Of a stretch of 64,000 nucleotides of DNA, positions 11,986 through 23,700 are shown piece after piece; position 1 is the first letter of the stretch, and each line of letters starts with the position of its first letter. The translations under genes and the position numbers were made by a program. The stretch spans positions 124,001 through 188,000 of the forward strand of contig VXBP01002355.1 in NCBI GenBank assembly GCA_013400115.1, written 5' to 3'. The notes beneath the pieces were generated by a model. That model searched no databases. It worked only from the letters and a program-made list of their open reading frames with translations, and was not told the origin of the DNA. The DNA comes from Rhinopomastus cyanomelas. Its lineage: Eukaryota > Chordata > Aves > Bucerotiformes > Rhinopomastidae.

Positions 11986-14671
11986 TTTCTGTGTGTACCT
12001 GTGAGGAGGATGCTGGTGCCCTGTGCTTTTTATGTGGAGGAAACAGGCAAGCAGCTTTAGAGGACGTCAACATTTCCATCCTTTTCTGTATTGCATAAAG
12101 CTCGGGGAGTTTTGAGGACGTATAGGGTTTTTGAGCACCAAAGAGTAGTCTTATAAAATAAAGAAGAGTATTTTTAGTTAATATAGTGCAAGCGCTGAAT
12201 TGTTGATGGTTTTACAGGACGTTTGCAAAACTGTTAGTTTTTGTTAAAACCTGTGTGTTCCATGATCTAAGCATTTTAAACTTTTTTGTTTGAGTTTGTT
12301 TTCCTCTTCCTTTTTTGGTTTCTTGTTTCTTAGTTTGGTTCACTGGCCCCTGTAAAGTAAAAATAACCCCAAAATATATGTCCTTTAATTGTCTAAAGGG
12401 AGAACATTCCTTGTTATTGTTGCTGTTCAGCTATTTTTATTATTAGGCTATATTTTTGAAGACTTGTGCTGCTATTAAAATAAGTGAACTCACATTCTTT
12501 GCGGTTACAAGTGTGTTTTTATTTTAAAAAAACTTGTTCTCTCTGTGTATAATGCGTCTAGGAACTAGAAACTTAAGAATGTTTATCAGACTGCTACTTT
12601 TTGATGTGGCACAAGTCTAGTAAGCACCATATAAATATATTTAATATAGGACTTTTGGGGAGGGGGAGGTTTGTGGAAAGGTGGTTTGGTTTGGTTTTGT
12701 CCTTGCTCTGCCAGTTAAATATTTAACTAAATCAAGAAGAGTAGTTCCTGAAAAACATTTGAGGAATGGAGTACAGTTTTCTGTTGTAATTACTGTTTGT
12801 CCCCAAAGCAAAATTATTGGTGAGGTATCAGCTTTTAGCAAAATAAGAAACTAATGCTGGTCGTAAGTTCCTATTCTATGTCATTCTGCTAACTGAAGAT
12901 ACAGGAAGTGCTCAAAGGAAACTTTTGAGTTACTACTGTGTTGTGTTGTTGGCAAGTCCCTCTGTACACCTTCTGTAAAGGTGCATGTAGTACAACGAAC
13001 CAGATTTCAGATAAACTTTACCACTGAGTTTCTTTTGGTGTGTTTTGATGGATGCTTATTCCTGTGTATCTGAACAGTGACATACATTTTGACTTCTGAA
13101 TTCATAGAGTATAGAGAAAAGATGTATATTTTGGAACGGTTTTTGTCTACACTGCAAAGAAACAGGTCATGTTTTCTAGGGGATAATTGAAATTTGGAAA
13201 CAGTTTTCAAAATGCATTTTAAAGTTGCTTTGGAAGTGAAGAATTGACCCCATTTGTAACTGAATTGAAAATTCCAAGTCTTGATGGTAGGTCAAGCACC
13301 ACACAGTAAAGGAGGTATCCTTGGAAGTAATTTTGAAGATGAACCTGATCAAAATTTGTAGATGTTTGTGTACCTCTTACTAACTTGCATTTTCTTCCTT
13401 TTTAATTGAGGAAAAGAAGTCTTGGATTTGTTGCGGGTTTGGTTTTCTGCCAATCTCTTCTAACCCTTTCCCTCCTTCTTTTCTGACATCTGCCTACTGT
13501 AACCTTTCTCCCTTCCCCACACCTTCCGCATAGACATTATAAATCACAATAAAACAATGCAAATAATTCTGTCTAAGCAGAGCATCTCAAGCTATGCTCA
13601 CATTGTGTGGATAAAATCAGGTTTAGAAGTATGCTGAGCAGGTCAGTGTATCAGCCGAGTTTAGAGGAGAGTGAAGACCAAAGCCCAGAGTTTCCTATTG
13701 ATAGAGACCTAATAATAATATTGGTAATGTTTGGTTAAATGATGTCAGTGATTTAATCCTGAGTGGATTTTAGAGGGAAAAACAAGTTGAAATGCAGCAT
13801 TATTCTTGTGCAGAACAAAGTGTTGAAAATTACTCTTGCATAGAACAATACGTTGAAAATTGTGTGTGTTGATGTACGTACGTATGCAAACAGTTTTAAA
13901 ATCTCAGATCATGGTGATTTTTTTCTCAGAAGTGTGAAATACCACAAGCTGTCCAAACCTGGACAGATAGCATTTACTAGTATATGTAGGAAATGCCTCA
14001 TTTTTGTGGACCCTGAGCTTGGGAAGAAACCCTTCTTGTACGTATTTGTGGCTGGGTGACATCTTGTTTTGTGGTCCGGGGAATGCACTTCAATCCCTGT
14101 GCAGAAAGGGAAGTGCTGCAACCATGTATGGTTGAGTACATAAGAGATGTTACATATGAGAGACAGGTTAATAAGTTAGTCTTCACTTAAAGTTGAGTTC
14201 TTGAAGGTTAAAAAAATAGTGTTGTAAGTGAGAATACTTGAGCTTAATGATACACGTTAAATAAAGCCCCACACCACCTCCTGTTTGCTCATTAAACTTT
14301 GTAGTGTAGTAAACACGGACTTCAAGTCAACCATTTTAGAGTATTGGCATTCCTTTAAGAACAAGTAAATTGAGGACTGCAAACTGAAAGCTGGTGTAGT
14401 ATACCTCAAAATATCAGTGCCCAGAGACACAGCACTTAATCCTCTATTGTAGTGCAATAAACCTAATTTTTCTTGGGTCATTGTTAATGAATGTAATGGC
14501 AGCCTGTCTACCACAGGTTATTATATTACAGATAGTGATTTTCACACATACAAGATTCCTTCAGTCTTTGCTCCTGAGTATTATTTCCTTTCCAATTACA
14601 TCTTGGAAGTCTGGGCTTTCAGTTTTTGTCTTGCAAATTTTCTCTTGCCTTCTACTTATATTACACTAATC

Positions 14672-14976
14672 CAGGGGTCCTCAAACTTTTTAAACAGAGG
14701 GCCGGCTCACTGTCCCTCAGACAGTGTCGGGGGCCGGTTCACTGTCCCTCACACAGCGTCGAGGGCTAGGCTATAGTTTTTGTGCTGCCTGGCTTGTCCT
14801 GCCTGGGAGCGGGAGGGAGAGATGGAGGAGCCACCCAGCCCCGCTGCACAGTCTGCAGGAAGAAGTCAACTGCGGCTGCTTGACCCGGTGGGGGTAAATA
14901 CCAGCGGACCAGCAGGCAGGATTGGACACCCTGAGGGGCCGTATCTGGCCCGTGGGCCGGGGTTTGAGGACCCCTG
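14672..14976. mobile_element. hAT (Charlie-like) MITE, copy 1, with intact target-site duplication
   Basis: A 305-base element bounded by CAGGGGTCCTCAAAC and its exact inverse GTTTGAGGACCCCTG (15-base terminal inverted repeat). It is flanked by a perfect 8-base duplication CACTAATC (14664-14671 and 14977-14984), the TSD length of hAT transposons. There is no transposase coding. It is GC-rich against AT-rich surroundings. It contains a 32-base module twice (14699-14730 and 14731-14762). A related copy lies at 53944-54198. The short ORFs over it are artefacts shared by both copies. Confidence 0.9.
14699..14762. repeat. 32-base tandem duplication inside the hAT MITE
   Basis: Two adjacent 32-base units beginning GGGCCGGCTCACTGTCCCTC and GGGCCGGTTCACTGTCCCTC differ at four positions. 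The other MITE copy in the window has this unit only once. Confidence 0.88.
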
Positions 14977-17641
14977 CACTAATCTCATCCATTTGCCACA
15001 AGTATTTTGAAAGCAAATACTGGTTATGGTGAGACAATTCTGAGGGCTCTAACCAGTGAGATATCACCTGGTGCTGGTTGCTGCTTTGTTGTAAAAGTAT
15101 CTGTTGAGCTCAGAAATTTTGTGCTAATAAAATACTTTGGAGCAAAAAAGAGAGTCCTGGGAATGTAATGCTTGTGTAAATAATTGTGACTTGTTGATGT
15201 TCAAGCCTTTGCATGTTTTAGAAGTCTACCCAGGAGCAGTTCTGACATTGTTTAGATCTTAAGGTTGTGATGTCCAGCGATAATCCAGCAGAGCAGAATT
15301 CATTGCATAATTATTCTAGTTCTGCCTGTATTTCAGGGCTTCTGTTTCCCTCTTCTTATTTTGTTGAAGGTACAAAGTGGGTCACTCAAGTACTTTTCCA
15401 CTTTTTTTAGTGTCGCTTTAATTTATGGAGTGTCTGGGATGAGAGAGCAGCTGCTATTCATTCTCACGGTGTCTAGTTTCTGGCAGATGATAACACCCAG
15501 ACAGAACATCCGCATGGCAGAGACATTTGCCATTTAACCTACAGAATGTGCTGTAATAGTAAGAAGTCAGCATTTGGTTAAAAATGAGATTGGTGTAGAG
15601 TGCAGATGAAAAGCCAGGATACTAGCAGGTTTGTCTCCTTCTTGTAGAGGTGGTTTAGCAATCACGTCTTGTGGTTGTTGCTGTGGTGTGTAGTTTTGGT
15701 GAAAGTATGAATGCCTGTGCAGAGTTCGAAATGAATTTGTTAGAGAACATCCGGCCGCATTTACACAAGTTTGTTTTGATCCCTACCTGCTACACAGCGT
15801 GTCTTTTGTTTTTTTGAACTGCAAGACTTGTCATTTCAGTTAGTATTTTAATGGTAGGGATGACATTGAACTTCTATTTTTATTCAGTTTAAAATGTTTC
15901 CTGAAAATCTGCATTTCTGAAAATCTAATTTCATGCAGAACTTTCATCACAGCGAGTCATGCCCCTGTAGTTGACCCAGGTTCACATGACTAACCAAACT
16001 CACCCAAAGGGACCTTGCTTTACTATGACTGGTGCTGCCTCTCAGCAGTTGTGCCCTGGGAACTCTCTGATGTGGTTCGAGGGTGTTCGTTGTACGGCCT
16101 CGCTGAACATGTAACTGTATGCTTTGTGGTGGCTCCAAAAGGCTGCGGATGTCTTGAGAGCCATCTCTTTCTCTGTAGCTGTACCTATTTGCAAGGAAAC
16201 CGCTAAACTTTCAAGTAACACTGGTAATTATTAGCAGGAAGCATGTCCATTGAAGATTTCCTGTAGGCAAGGAGCTGTCAGGAGCTACATGGGAACGGTG
16301 TCAGTGGCTGGCCATTCTTATGGAGAATCTGTCCCAGTAAACAGAACCTCTCTCACAGCTTGCTTGAGCTGCTTACCACCCGTTTTTTTATGTCCTATAG
16401 TGATCAGATGCACTTCTGCACCAGTAACCTCACCTGAATGTTGTAACAGTTTTCAGTGTGTTTATAGTGGTTTTGCACACAGTTTGTAAGTGGCAGTAAG
16501 TTGGCAAACATGCCTTACTTGTGAATTAGTTCAGGATGTCAAAGTTAAGCATTAGTAAACTAAATAGGATCATGCTGTAAACTTCAGAGAAGTGTAAGGA
16601 AGTGGATTCTTGCTTATGATCTAAAAAACAAATCTGTGTACATTTCCCAGAGATTTTGGATCATAAGAGCTTAGTTCTTTGTCATTTCTGCAACCCTGGT
16701 TTGGAGGAATTAAGCATTGCCCTATGTAAAGAATTGATAGGTCAGATTAATATGTAATAACAATGTATTTGTGTGACAGTGATTTATAAGCCAAACTTAT
16801 GCTGAATTTTCTATTTCCTCTGCTGTAGGAAAAATTCAATTATTTTCCTGAAGTATTTTCTGTGTAGTGATTTCTACACCAAACAAGCCCAATCATTTTG
16901 TAGAGGGTAAAACGTGCTATTCTTTCTGTCACTCCTCACAAAAATAAAACAATTTGTTTTGTTTAGGAAGTAATTGAATTAAAAATGCTGAACACAAAAT
17001 AGCATATGTGAATTAAGACTGTTAGCTTTGTATTTGTATAGAAAGTTAATGGTGAGATGGAAAAAGTCTTGAATGCTAGAACTTATGCAGCAGTGAGCAG
17101 AGGAAGTGACACTCCTGTCTAGTACAAGTTGCTCTTGCTACTGTTACTCTGAGGATAATTTTTAAAAAATCCTTATTATGTACTAGTCTTACTGTCTCTG
17201 TAACCTCTTTAAGGTTCACTATAATAGTAAAACCTTAAATCTCTTGGTTTTCCTATTGAACATATCAGTATGTGAAGCTCAAGACTGAAGGGTCCAGTTC
17301 TTCTGGGGACAAATTGGAGGGTAGATTATTTTTTACAAGCTATTGGTTATTGTTTAATTTTAAACTGTCAAACATGAAAGATTTGTAGTGAATTTCCCAC
17401 TTGAGTGTCTGTACTAAAAAATGTTTGCAATAACTTATTATGCTCTTGGAGTTAATCAATTCAGGACGATGCAATAGGGTAAAAACAAACAACAGGCTAA
17501 ACTTTAATGGGACAAAAGCAACTTGCTGTCCTTTCTCCTCGCTATCTTCCTTTAGGTGCTGCCATAATCAGGGTTAATATGAGTAACAAACATATGTATG
17601 GAAGACATAAACAGTAACCTTTAACTCGTTTGTGTTTTTAG

Positions 17642-17751
17642 GCTAACAAAGCCCTTGTCGTTTGCGGACTGTGTTGGGGATGAGCTGCCCTGGGGATGGG
17701 AAGCTGCGTACGATCCTCAGATTGGTGTGTACTATATTGATCATGTCAACC
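17642..17751 (+). CDS. WWC2: WWC2 exon 2: second WW domain
   Basis: The acceptor is TTTTTAG at 17640-17641 and the donor is GTAAGT at 17752. It starts on the last base of a split Arg codon and ends one base into codon 37. It encodes LTKPLSFADC, then VGDELPWGWEAAYDPQIGVY and YIDHVN (codons 1-36). This is most of WW2, a small three-stranded sheet that binds PPxY peptides together with WW1. The first signature Trp is in 'LPWGWE' and the YY pair of strand 2 is present. The split codon 37 reads CAA (Gln), where mammalian WWC2 has Lys as I recall it. Confidence 0.96.
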
Positions 17752-20700
17752 GTAAGTATTTTTCACTGTGCCATATTGGTTGTATAAGAAAGCTCTCCCT
17801 GATTAGACTTTGCTGAGAAGTCTCAGATGCATGGCTGGGAATAGGGATGAATTTCTTGTGAGAGAAGTGTAGCTGAAGTAATAATTGCTGATTTTCTCTA
17901 GACTCATTATCCCATTTCTGTGCATGGGTGTATTGGGGATGATTGCAAATGTGTTTTAGCCGGCTCAAAGTTCCTCACATGACTCTTCATCTATTTCTGT
18001 GAAAGAAGTACGCATGACGTGTAGTAAGTAAAGAGTGTTTGCTGCTGCTGGTATCTGTAAAGTGTAGGATGCTTGGTGACTGTTACAAACACTCAGCGAG
18101 GCACACTAGTGGACAGTCTGATACAGGTAGCACTGGCTCCAGACTAACTACTGAAAGGAACTATGGTAGATAAGGCAATACAGAGTGTATAGGGGATGTT
18201 TGTAATTTGTCTGGCAAATGTACTGTAGATTCTAGGAATGCCGTAGTATGCTTTTCATGCTATAAATAATGTTGTATTTGGTAGTAATTGGAAAGGGAAT
18301 GAGGTATCAAAGTGCTGACAAGTATTTGCCCTTTGGTATACCATTACTGGCTTAAAAAGGCTTGCAACAAAATCAAATGGTGTGAAATCTATTCCTACAT
18401 ATATTTTTAATTGCATGGGAATTATGTCTAAACCATACAAAACTCTGGAAACCTTTAAAATGTGATGAATCATAGAATCATAAAGGTATTTTCCTACCTA
18501 AATGATTCTAAGATCATCACATCCAACCATTAACATAACAGTACTTGTTAGACTTAATAAAATTAATGTGTTCCTGAAAGCACTTCTGCTGTCTTTTTGT
18601 GTTTATTACTCCATAATAGTTGATACAGTTTTATGTTATCTGAGAAATTCTTTCATAACATAAGGGATACTGTTTGGAACCAATACCTGCCTAAATATGA
18701 CTGTCTGCATCTATGCTAGCTGTGATGTATAATTACTCGGAAAGGTGTCTGTGGCCTCTTGAGGTGCTTGAAGTTAGCAGAGACAACTGAACAAGATCAG
18801 TAGACATGGCATGGGCAGTAGAAGACCAGTGGTCTTTACTTCAAAATGCTGGCACTATGCACTGAAGATGAATTCCTGAATATTCTGAGTGTTCATGGGT
18901 TGAAGTTCTGCTGCACACACATGTAAGGTGCTGAGGTTTGGACGGTGTCTTTGAATTCTCTTGAAAATTGTTAATACGCTGCAAGCACTAATGCTTCCTC
19001 TTAACAGAGAAGAGTAGTGCGTGTGCATCTGTACGTGCTTCTTTTTCTGTGGCAAAGACAGTAAGTGCAGCGAGCGAGGTTTCTTTGTGCTATGTTGATG
19101 TGTGTGAAGGATGACAAAATGGTGAGCTTTGGCACCCAAAAGTGGTTCTCATCCTTTGTCCAGTAGTGTGTGTGACTTCTGTTAGTACATACATTGCTTT
19201 GGAGCAGTTTCAGTGGAACTACTTATTTTTTAAAGCAATGTGTTTTAGTTCTGTGCACTGCATTTTGTGTAGTGTTTTGGTGAGAGAACTCTTGAGTTGC
19301 TGGGTTGTAAAGTGACTGGGAATCTTGAAGGTAAGCCATTTGTCTCATGGGCCAGATGTGGAGAATAAAACTCCTTCATCTAAGTGAGGTACATGTGTTT
19401 ATTTGAAGCTGTTGAAATCTAGTGTGGAAATCACTAATAGGTGTAAAAAGACTATCTAGAAAGCTGCTACTGCACCTGCTTCTGCTTAATTAGCAGTGTA
19501 ATAATTCAGATGTGTTGAATATGCTTTTGTGGTTTGAACTGATAGAATTCTGTCAGGATGCTGGTTGTGTTACAAAATGGAGATGCCACTGTTCTTAGAC
19601 CAGTATAAATTACAATTTTGTTAATTCTCTCCTGCACTGGAGAAAGAAGCATAATGAGGAAGAAAAACTGTACAACCATATGGATAGATACCAAACTGTG
19701 GTGTGGTCAACGCACTGCAGAGAAAGGATACCATCCAGAGCAGCCTTGACAGACAGAATCATGCAAACCTTATGATATTCATCAAGGCCAAATGCAAAGT
19801 CTTGCACCTGGACCTGGATCACGACAGTCCCTGGTGCAGATGCAGAGAATAGCAACCCTACAGAAAAGGATTTGGGGGTGGTGTTGGGTGAAGAACTGAT
19901 ACTGAGCCAGCAGTGCGTACCTGCAGCCCAGAAAGCCAACCATGTCCTGGGCTGAACCAAGTGCATTCAGGAGGCTGAGGAAGGTGATTCTACCTTTCTA
20001 CTCTGCTCTCATGAGAGAGCCCACCTGGAATACTGTGTCCAGCATTGGGGCCCTCAACATTAAGAAAGATATGGACTTGTTGAGCAACTCCACAGGAAGG
20101 CCATGAAGATAATCAGAGATCTGGTGCTGAGGTGGTGTTCAGCCTAGAGAAATGAAGACTGCAGAGAGCCTTTGTAGCAGCTTTCCAATACCTAAGTGAG
20201 GGTCTGCAACAAAGCTGGAGAGGCAAGTTTTACCAAGGCATATAGTGACAAGGGTAGTACCTTTAAAATGAATAAGGGTAGATTTAGATTAGATTAGGAA
20301 GTTCTTTCACCGTGAGGGTGGTGAGAGACTGGAACAGGTTGCCCTGAGAGGCTGTGCAAGCTCTTCTCTGGGTAGCATTCAAAGCCAGAAGAAATCTGCT
20401 CCCATGTGTTAGATAGGGAGAGGTGCCTACAGACATTTCATGCTCACTGATGGATTTATTTCAGCAAAATGATGAGGGAAGGCCCATTGATTCTGTCGTC
20501 TTGCATTTCATATTTAATTATTCTGAAATGCCTCTCTGTTCACTGCCTTTTCATTTTCTTTCTAGTATTGTTCCTGCTGTGTGCCGCTGTACAAGGCTGC
20601 ATTTGATGCAACTGTGAAATCCCATATTGTCCACAGGCCTTTGGAGCAGTTGTAGTAAAACTGGTCCATCTTGTTATGTTTCTCAAACCAACTCAAAAAT

Positions 20701-23700
20701 CTACGAGCAGCAGGCTAGACCTTAGCACAACAGACTGTAAATTCAGAAGTCCTTGCTCACAGTTGTTCCCTCCTTTGCTGTTAAAAACAAGGTTGAAAAT
20801 GTTAAGGATAGCATTTCCATAAATGATCAGTACAGGACTAATTCTGTTCTAGAAGGGTGAATATTGTCAAAACTGCCACTCTTTTCAAGAAAACAGTATC
20901 AGACTAGACTTCTCAAACTTATAAAAATTAATCCAACTTTTTGTAATGTCAGTTCTTCGAAAACTATTTGAGTCAACATACCACCTTTTTTAAAAAAAAA
21001 AATTTCCTTATCTGTGTAATTATCTACTTAGTCGTTTACCTTCCTGTCTCCCACACAAAGCCTCCTTAACTGCCAGCCAGCGCTCAGTTTCCCCTTTCTG
21101 AGAGGGGTAGGAATTGGCTGTGAGCAGCCTGCAATTGTAGAACTTCATGAACTTTTCTTTTGGTTTCAGCTGTTGAAGTAGAATTTGGTTTTATTACCAT
21201 CACACCTTTTTTTATGAGTTGATGTATTCTAATGAGTTGTTTTCAATTGCTGTTTGTGTTGGGCTGGTTTTGTGGGGTTTTTTCCTAGCTCTTAATGATT
21301 ACTTCAGTGCTTTCTCATTTCCTTTTGGATGTTGTAGCCCACTTTGAGAAACACTGACTGAGATTATTACTTTATGAATATATTATCCCAATTAGGAGTT
21401 TTAATGTGATGCATTCAGCTTCAATGGAGATGAAATTACAGGCCATCTGGCAAAGCAGCACAGGCATATGATGTGAGTAGCTAATACTGTAAGAACCTAA
21501 ATGCTTTACCCTGTGGTTCAGTAATGCCTTTTGTTAGAGGGATGACTGAAGGAGGGAGTGCCTTATGTGCAGGATCCTTCTTGGGTCCCTCCTTGTGGAG
21601 AGAGTCCAAAGATTTTATAGCTTGTGCTGTTTACTGCACATATGTACTCTTGCGTTGACCTACTTTAGCTAACTTGCTTGGATTTACTGATTTTGCTAAA
21701 TAACATGGTTAGGAAGTCAAGGCAATACCAGAAGAGCACAGATATTATCCACTTCATACATCTACGAGGAAAATCATCATTTTCAAATGTTTCCAACTCT
21801 TCTGCAGGGTTTTCTACATCAGGTGTTAAGTGTCAGGCACGCAAACGTTTCTGCTTTTAGAGTTTGGATTTGCAAACACTTCTAAGCTGATACAATCTCA
21901 GAAAGAATCGGTCCTGCGCTGTTGCTACCTCTGGCCTTCTGTCCTGGCGATGTTTTCACTCAGACTGGCATGAACGCTTGCATGGCCAGACAGTGAATCA
22001 GATCAGGTTGCTGATTTGAGTGGAAGCTAATTTGGTATGGGCTGAGGGGAAGTTGTTGTTTGTCCTTCTTTCCACACCCCTATTAATGCAGAGGGAAGCT
22101 CCCTATTAAAGAGAGGGAAGCTGACTTGGGGGTAAGGATGAAGTCAGGTGAAAGAGACAGAGAACAGTTACTTTTCATAGTAGTACTAGTTAAAGATATT
22201 TTGAATTTCCACCCTTGAACTTTCCTCTGTTACATGCCCTGTGCACCTGCACAGGAATCAGTTTTGTCTCCAAGATGATATCCAGCTGCACGATGTTACC
22301 AGGTAATGGTGGCAGCTGAAATAGCAGTTATGCTTGCTCTGGTTCCTATGCCCTACGTTGTGTCAGCATGAGGGTAGGTAGTGAACGTGGACAACAGGGA
22401 AGCACTCTGCTCCCTAAGGTGTCAAGTTGTGCTTTCCCCCTCCTCTTCTTTACCTTAGCTGCCCGGGTTGTCTGATGTGTGTCATTGCATAGGATGTGTG
22501 TAGATGAACAGCTGTGGGGGTTTTGGCAGCAAGAAAGGGAAACTACTTCTGTCTTGTCTGGGCTGGGACAAGTTCTGTCTTCAGCACCCTATGTCTTCCT
22601 AAATAATTTAGTCTTTTGTTTCAAAGTCCTATTTTCTGGCTCAGGAATGACCAGGCACTGACCAGACACTGGAACAGGTTGTTGGGGCAGGTAGTTGAGG
22701 CCCCGTCCCTGGAGATACTCAAGGTGAAACTCAACAAGGCTCTGAGCAGCCTGATCTGGTTAAAGGTGCCCCTGCTCACTGTAGGGCAGTTGAATTAGGT
22801 GACCTTTGGAGGTTCCTTCTGACCTGGGGATTCTGTGATTCCAAGTGGTTGCTTTCTTCAGTAGATTGATCTAGTTATCCTCTAAAACACACAGTCTGCT
22901 GTTTAGTGGCAAAAGTAACAGAAAGGAACTGAATGACAGTACGCATGAGGATGGAAAGGAGTAGCTATGGAAAGGAGTAGCTACTCCTGGCACAGTGCTA
23001 TACTGCACTGTCACAGCACTTTCTTTTAGCACAGTGGTATTCACTATGATGATTTTTGCCCTTCTCCTCTGTAGAGGAACAGACTTAGGCCACAGTATAA
23101 TACTGGAAGGTTTGGACAACCCTGCACTGAGCCAAAAATAGCTACCCTGGGAATGGCCTTGAAGGTGATATGCAGGGAAGAGCAGTAATGTCGCAATTAC
23201 AGAAGAATGCTATCCAGGACGTAGGAAACAGTGAAGGGGCCGTATTTGGGGGGGAGGGGGGGTGTTGTCGTATCCTATCAGGCAACCTGTCAATGATAGC
23301 CAATCGGCTAGAGGACAGCTGCGCGTGATGAAGGCCATGTACCCAATGAGCTTACATATACTCAGTGCCACGTGGACAGGGCATACCTGTATATAAGCAA
23401 GGCGATTACTGGAATAAACGAGCTCAGCATTTAACCATATTGGTGTGCGTGTCGTTGACTCAGCTAGCCCTCAGCTGGGGCCCCCTGCTTCAGTCCTCCA
23501 CTCCCAGCAGTTGTCTTCCAAAAAGAGTTGGACAGTTACCTGCTCTGCCTGCGCAGCTCCTCCCTACCTAGTTTCCTTTGTACAATTCGGAAGCATGAGT
23601 GCGTCTTCCTAGGACAGCTTTCTTACCACAGCTTCACCCACAAATCACAAATCAGTTGTGAGAAGATGTGGAAACCCAAATGCAGTATATCTTGTCTTGA

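Larger units (their letters stand above)
1..17641 (+). other. WWC2: WWC2 intron 1, 3' portion
   Basis: No WWC2 coding exon is visible before 17642, and no WW1 coding sequence was found, so this stretch is read as the end of a long first intron. It holds nine CR1 pieces (listed separately) and one hAT MITE at 14672-14976. The rest is AT-rich unique sequence with no convincing ORF, tRNA or hairpin RNA. The left edge could in principle reach into flanking sequence, but no first exon or CpG-island promoter is present. Confidence 0.8.

Noticed and set aside
14780..15067. Open frames beginning MCCLACPAWE, repeated at 54018
   Set aside because: The similarity between the two loci is due to the shared hAT MITE, not a protein family; frames run out of the element into unrelated flanks.
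19610..19966. 118-codon minus-strand frame
   Set aside because: Reverse-strand shadow of a sense CR1.
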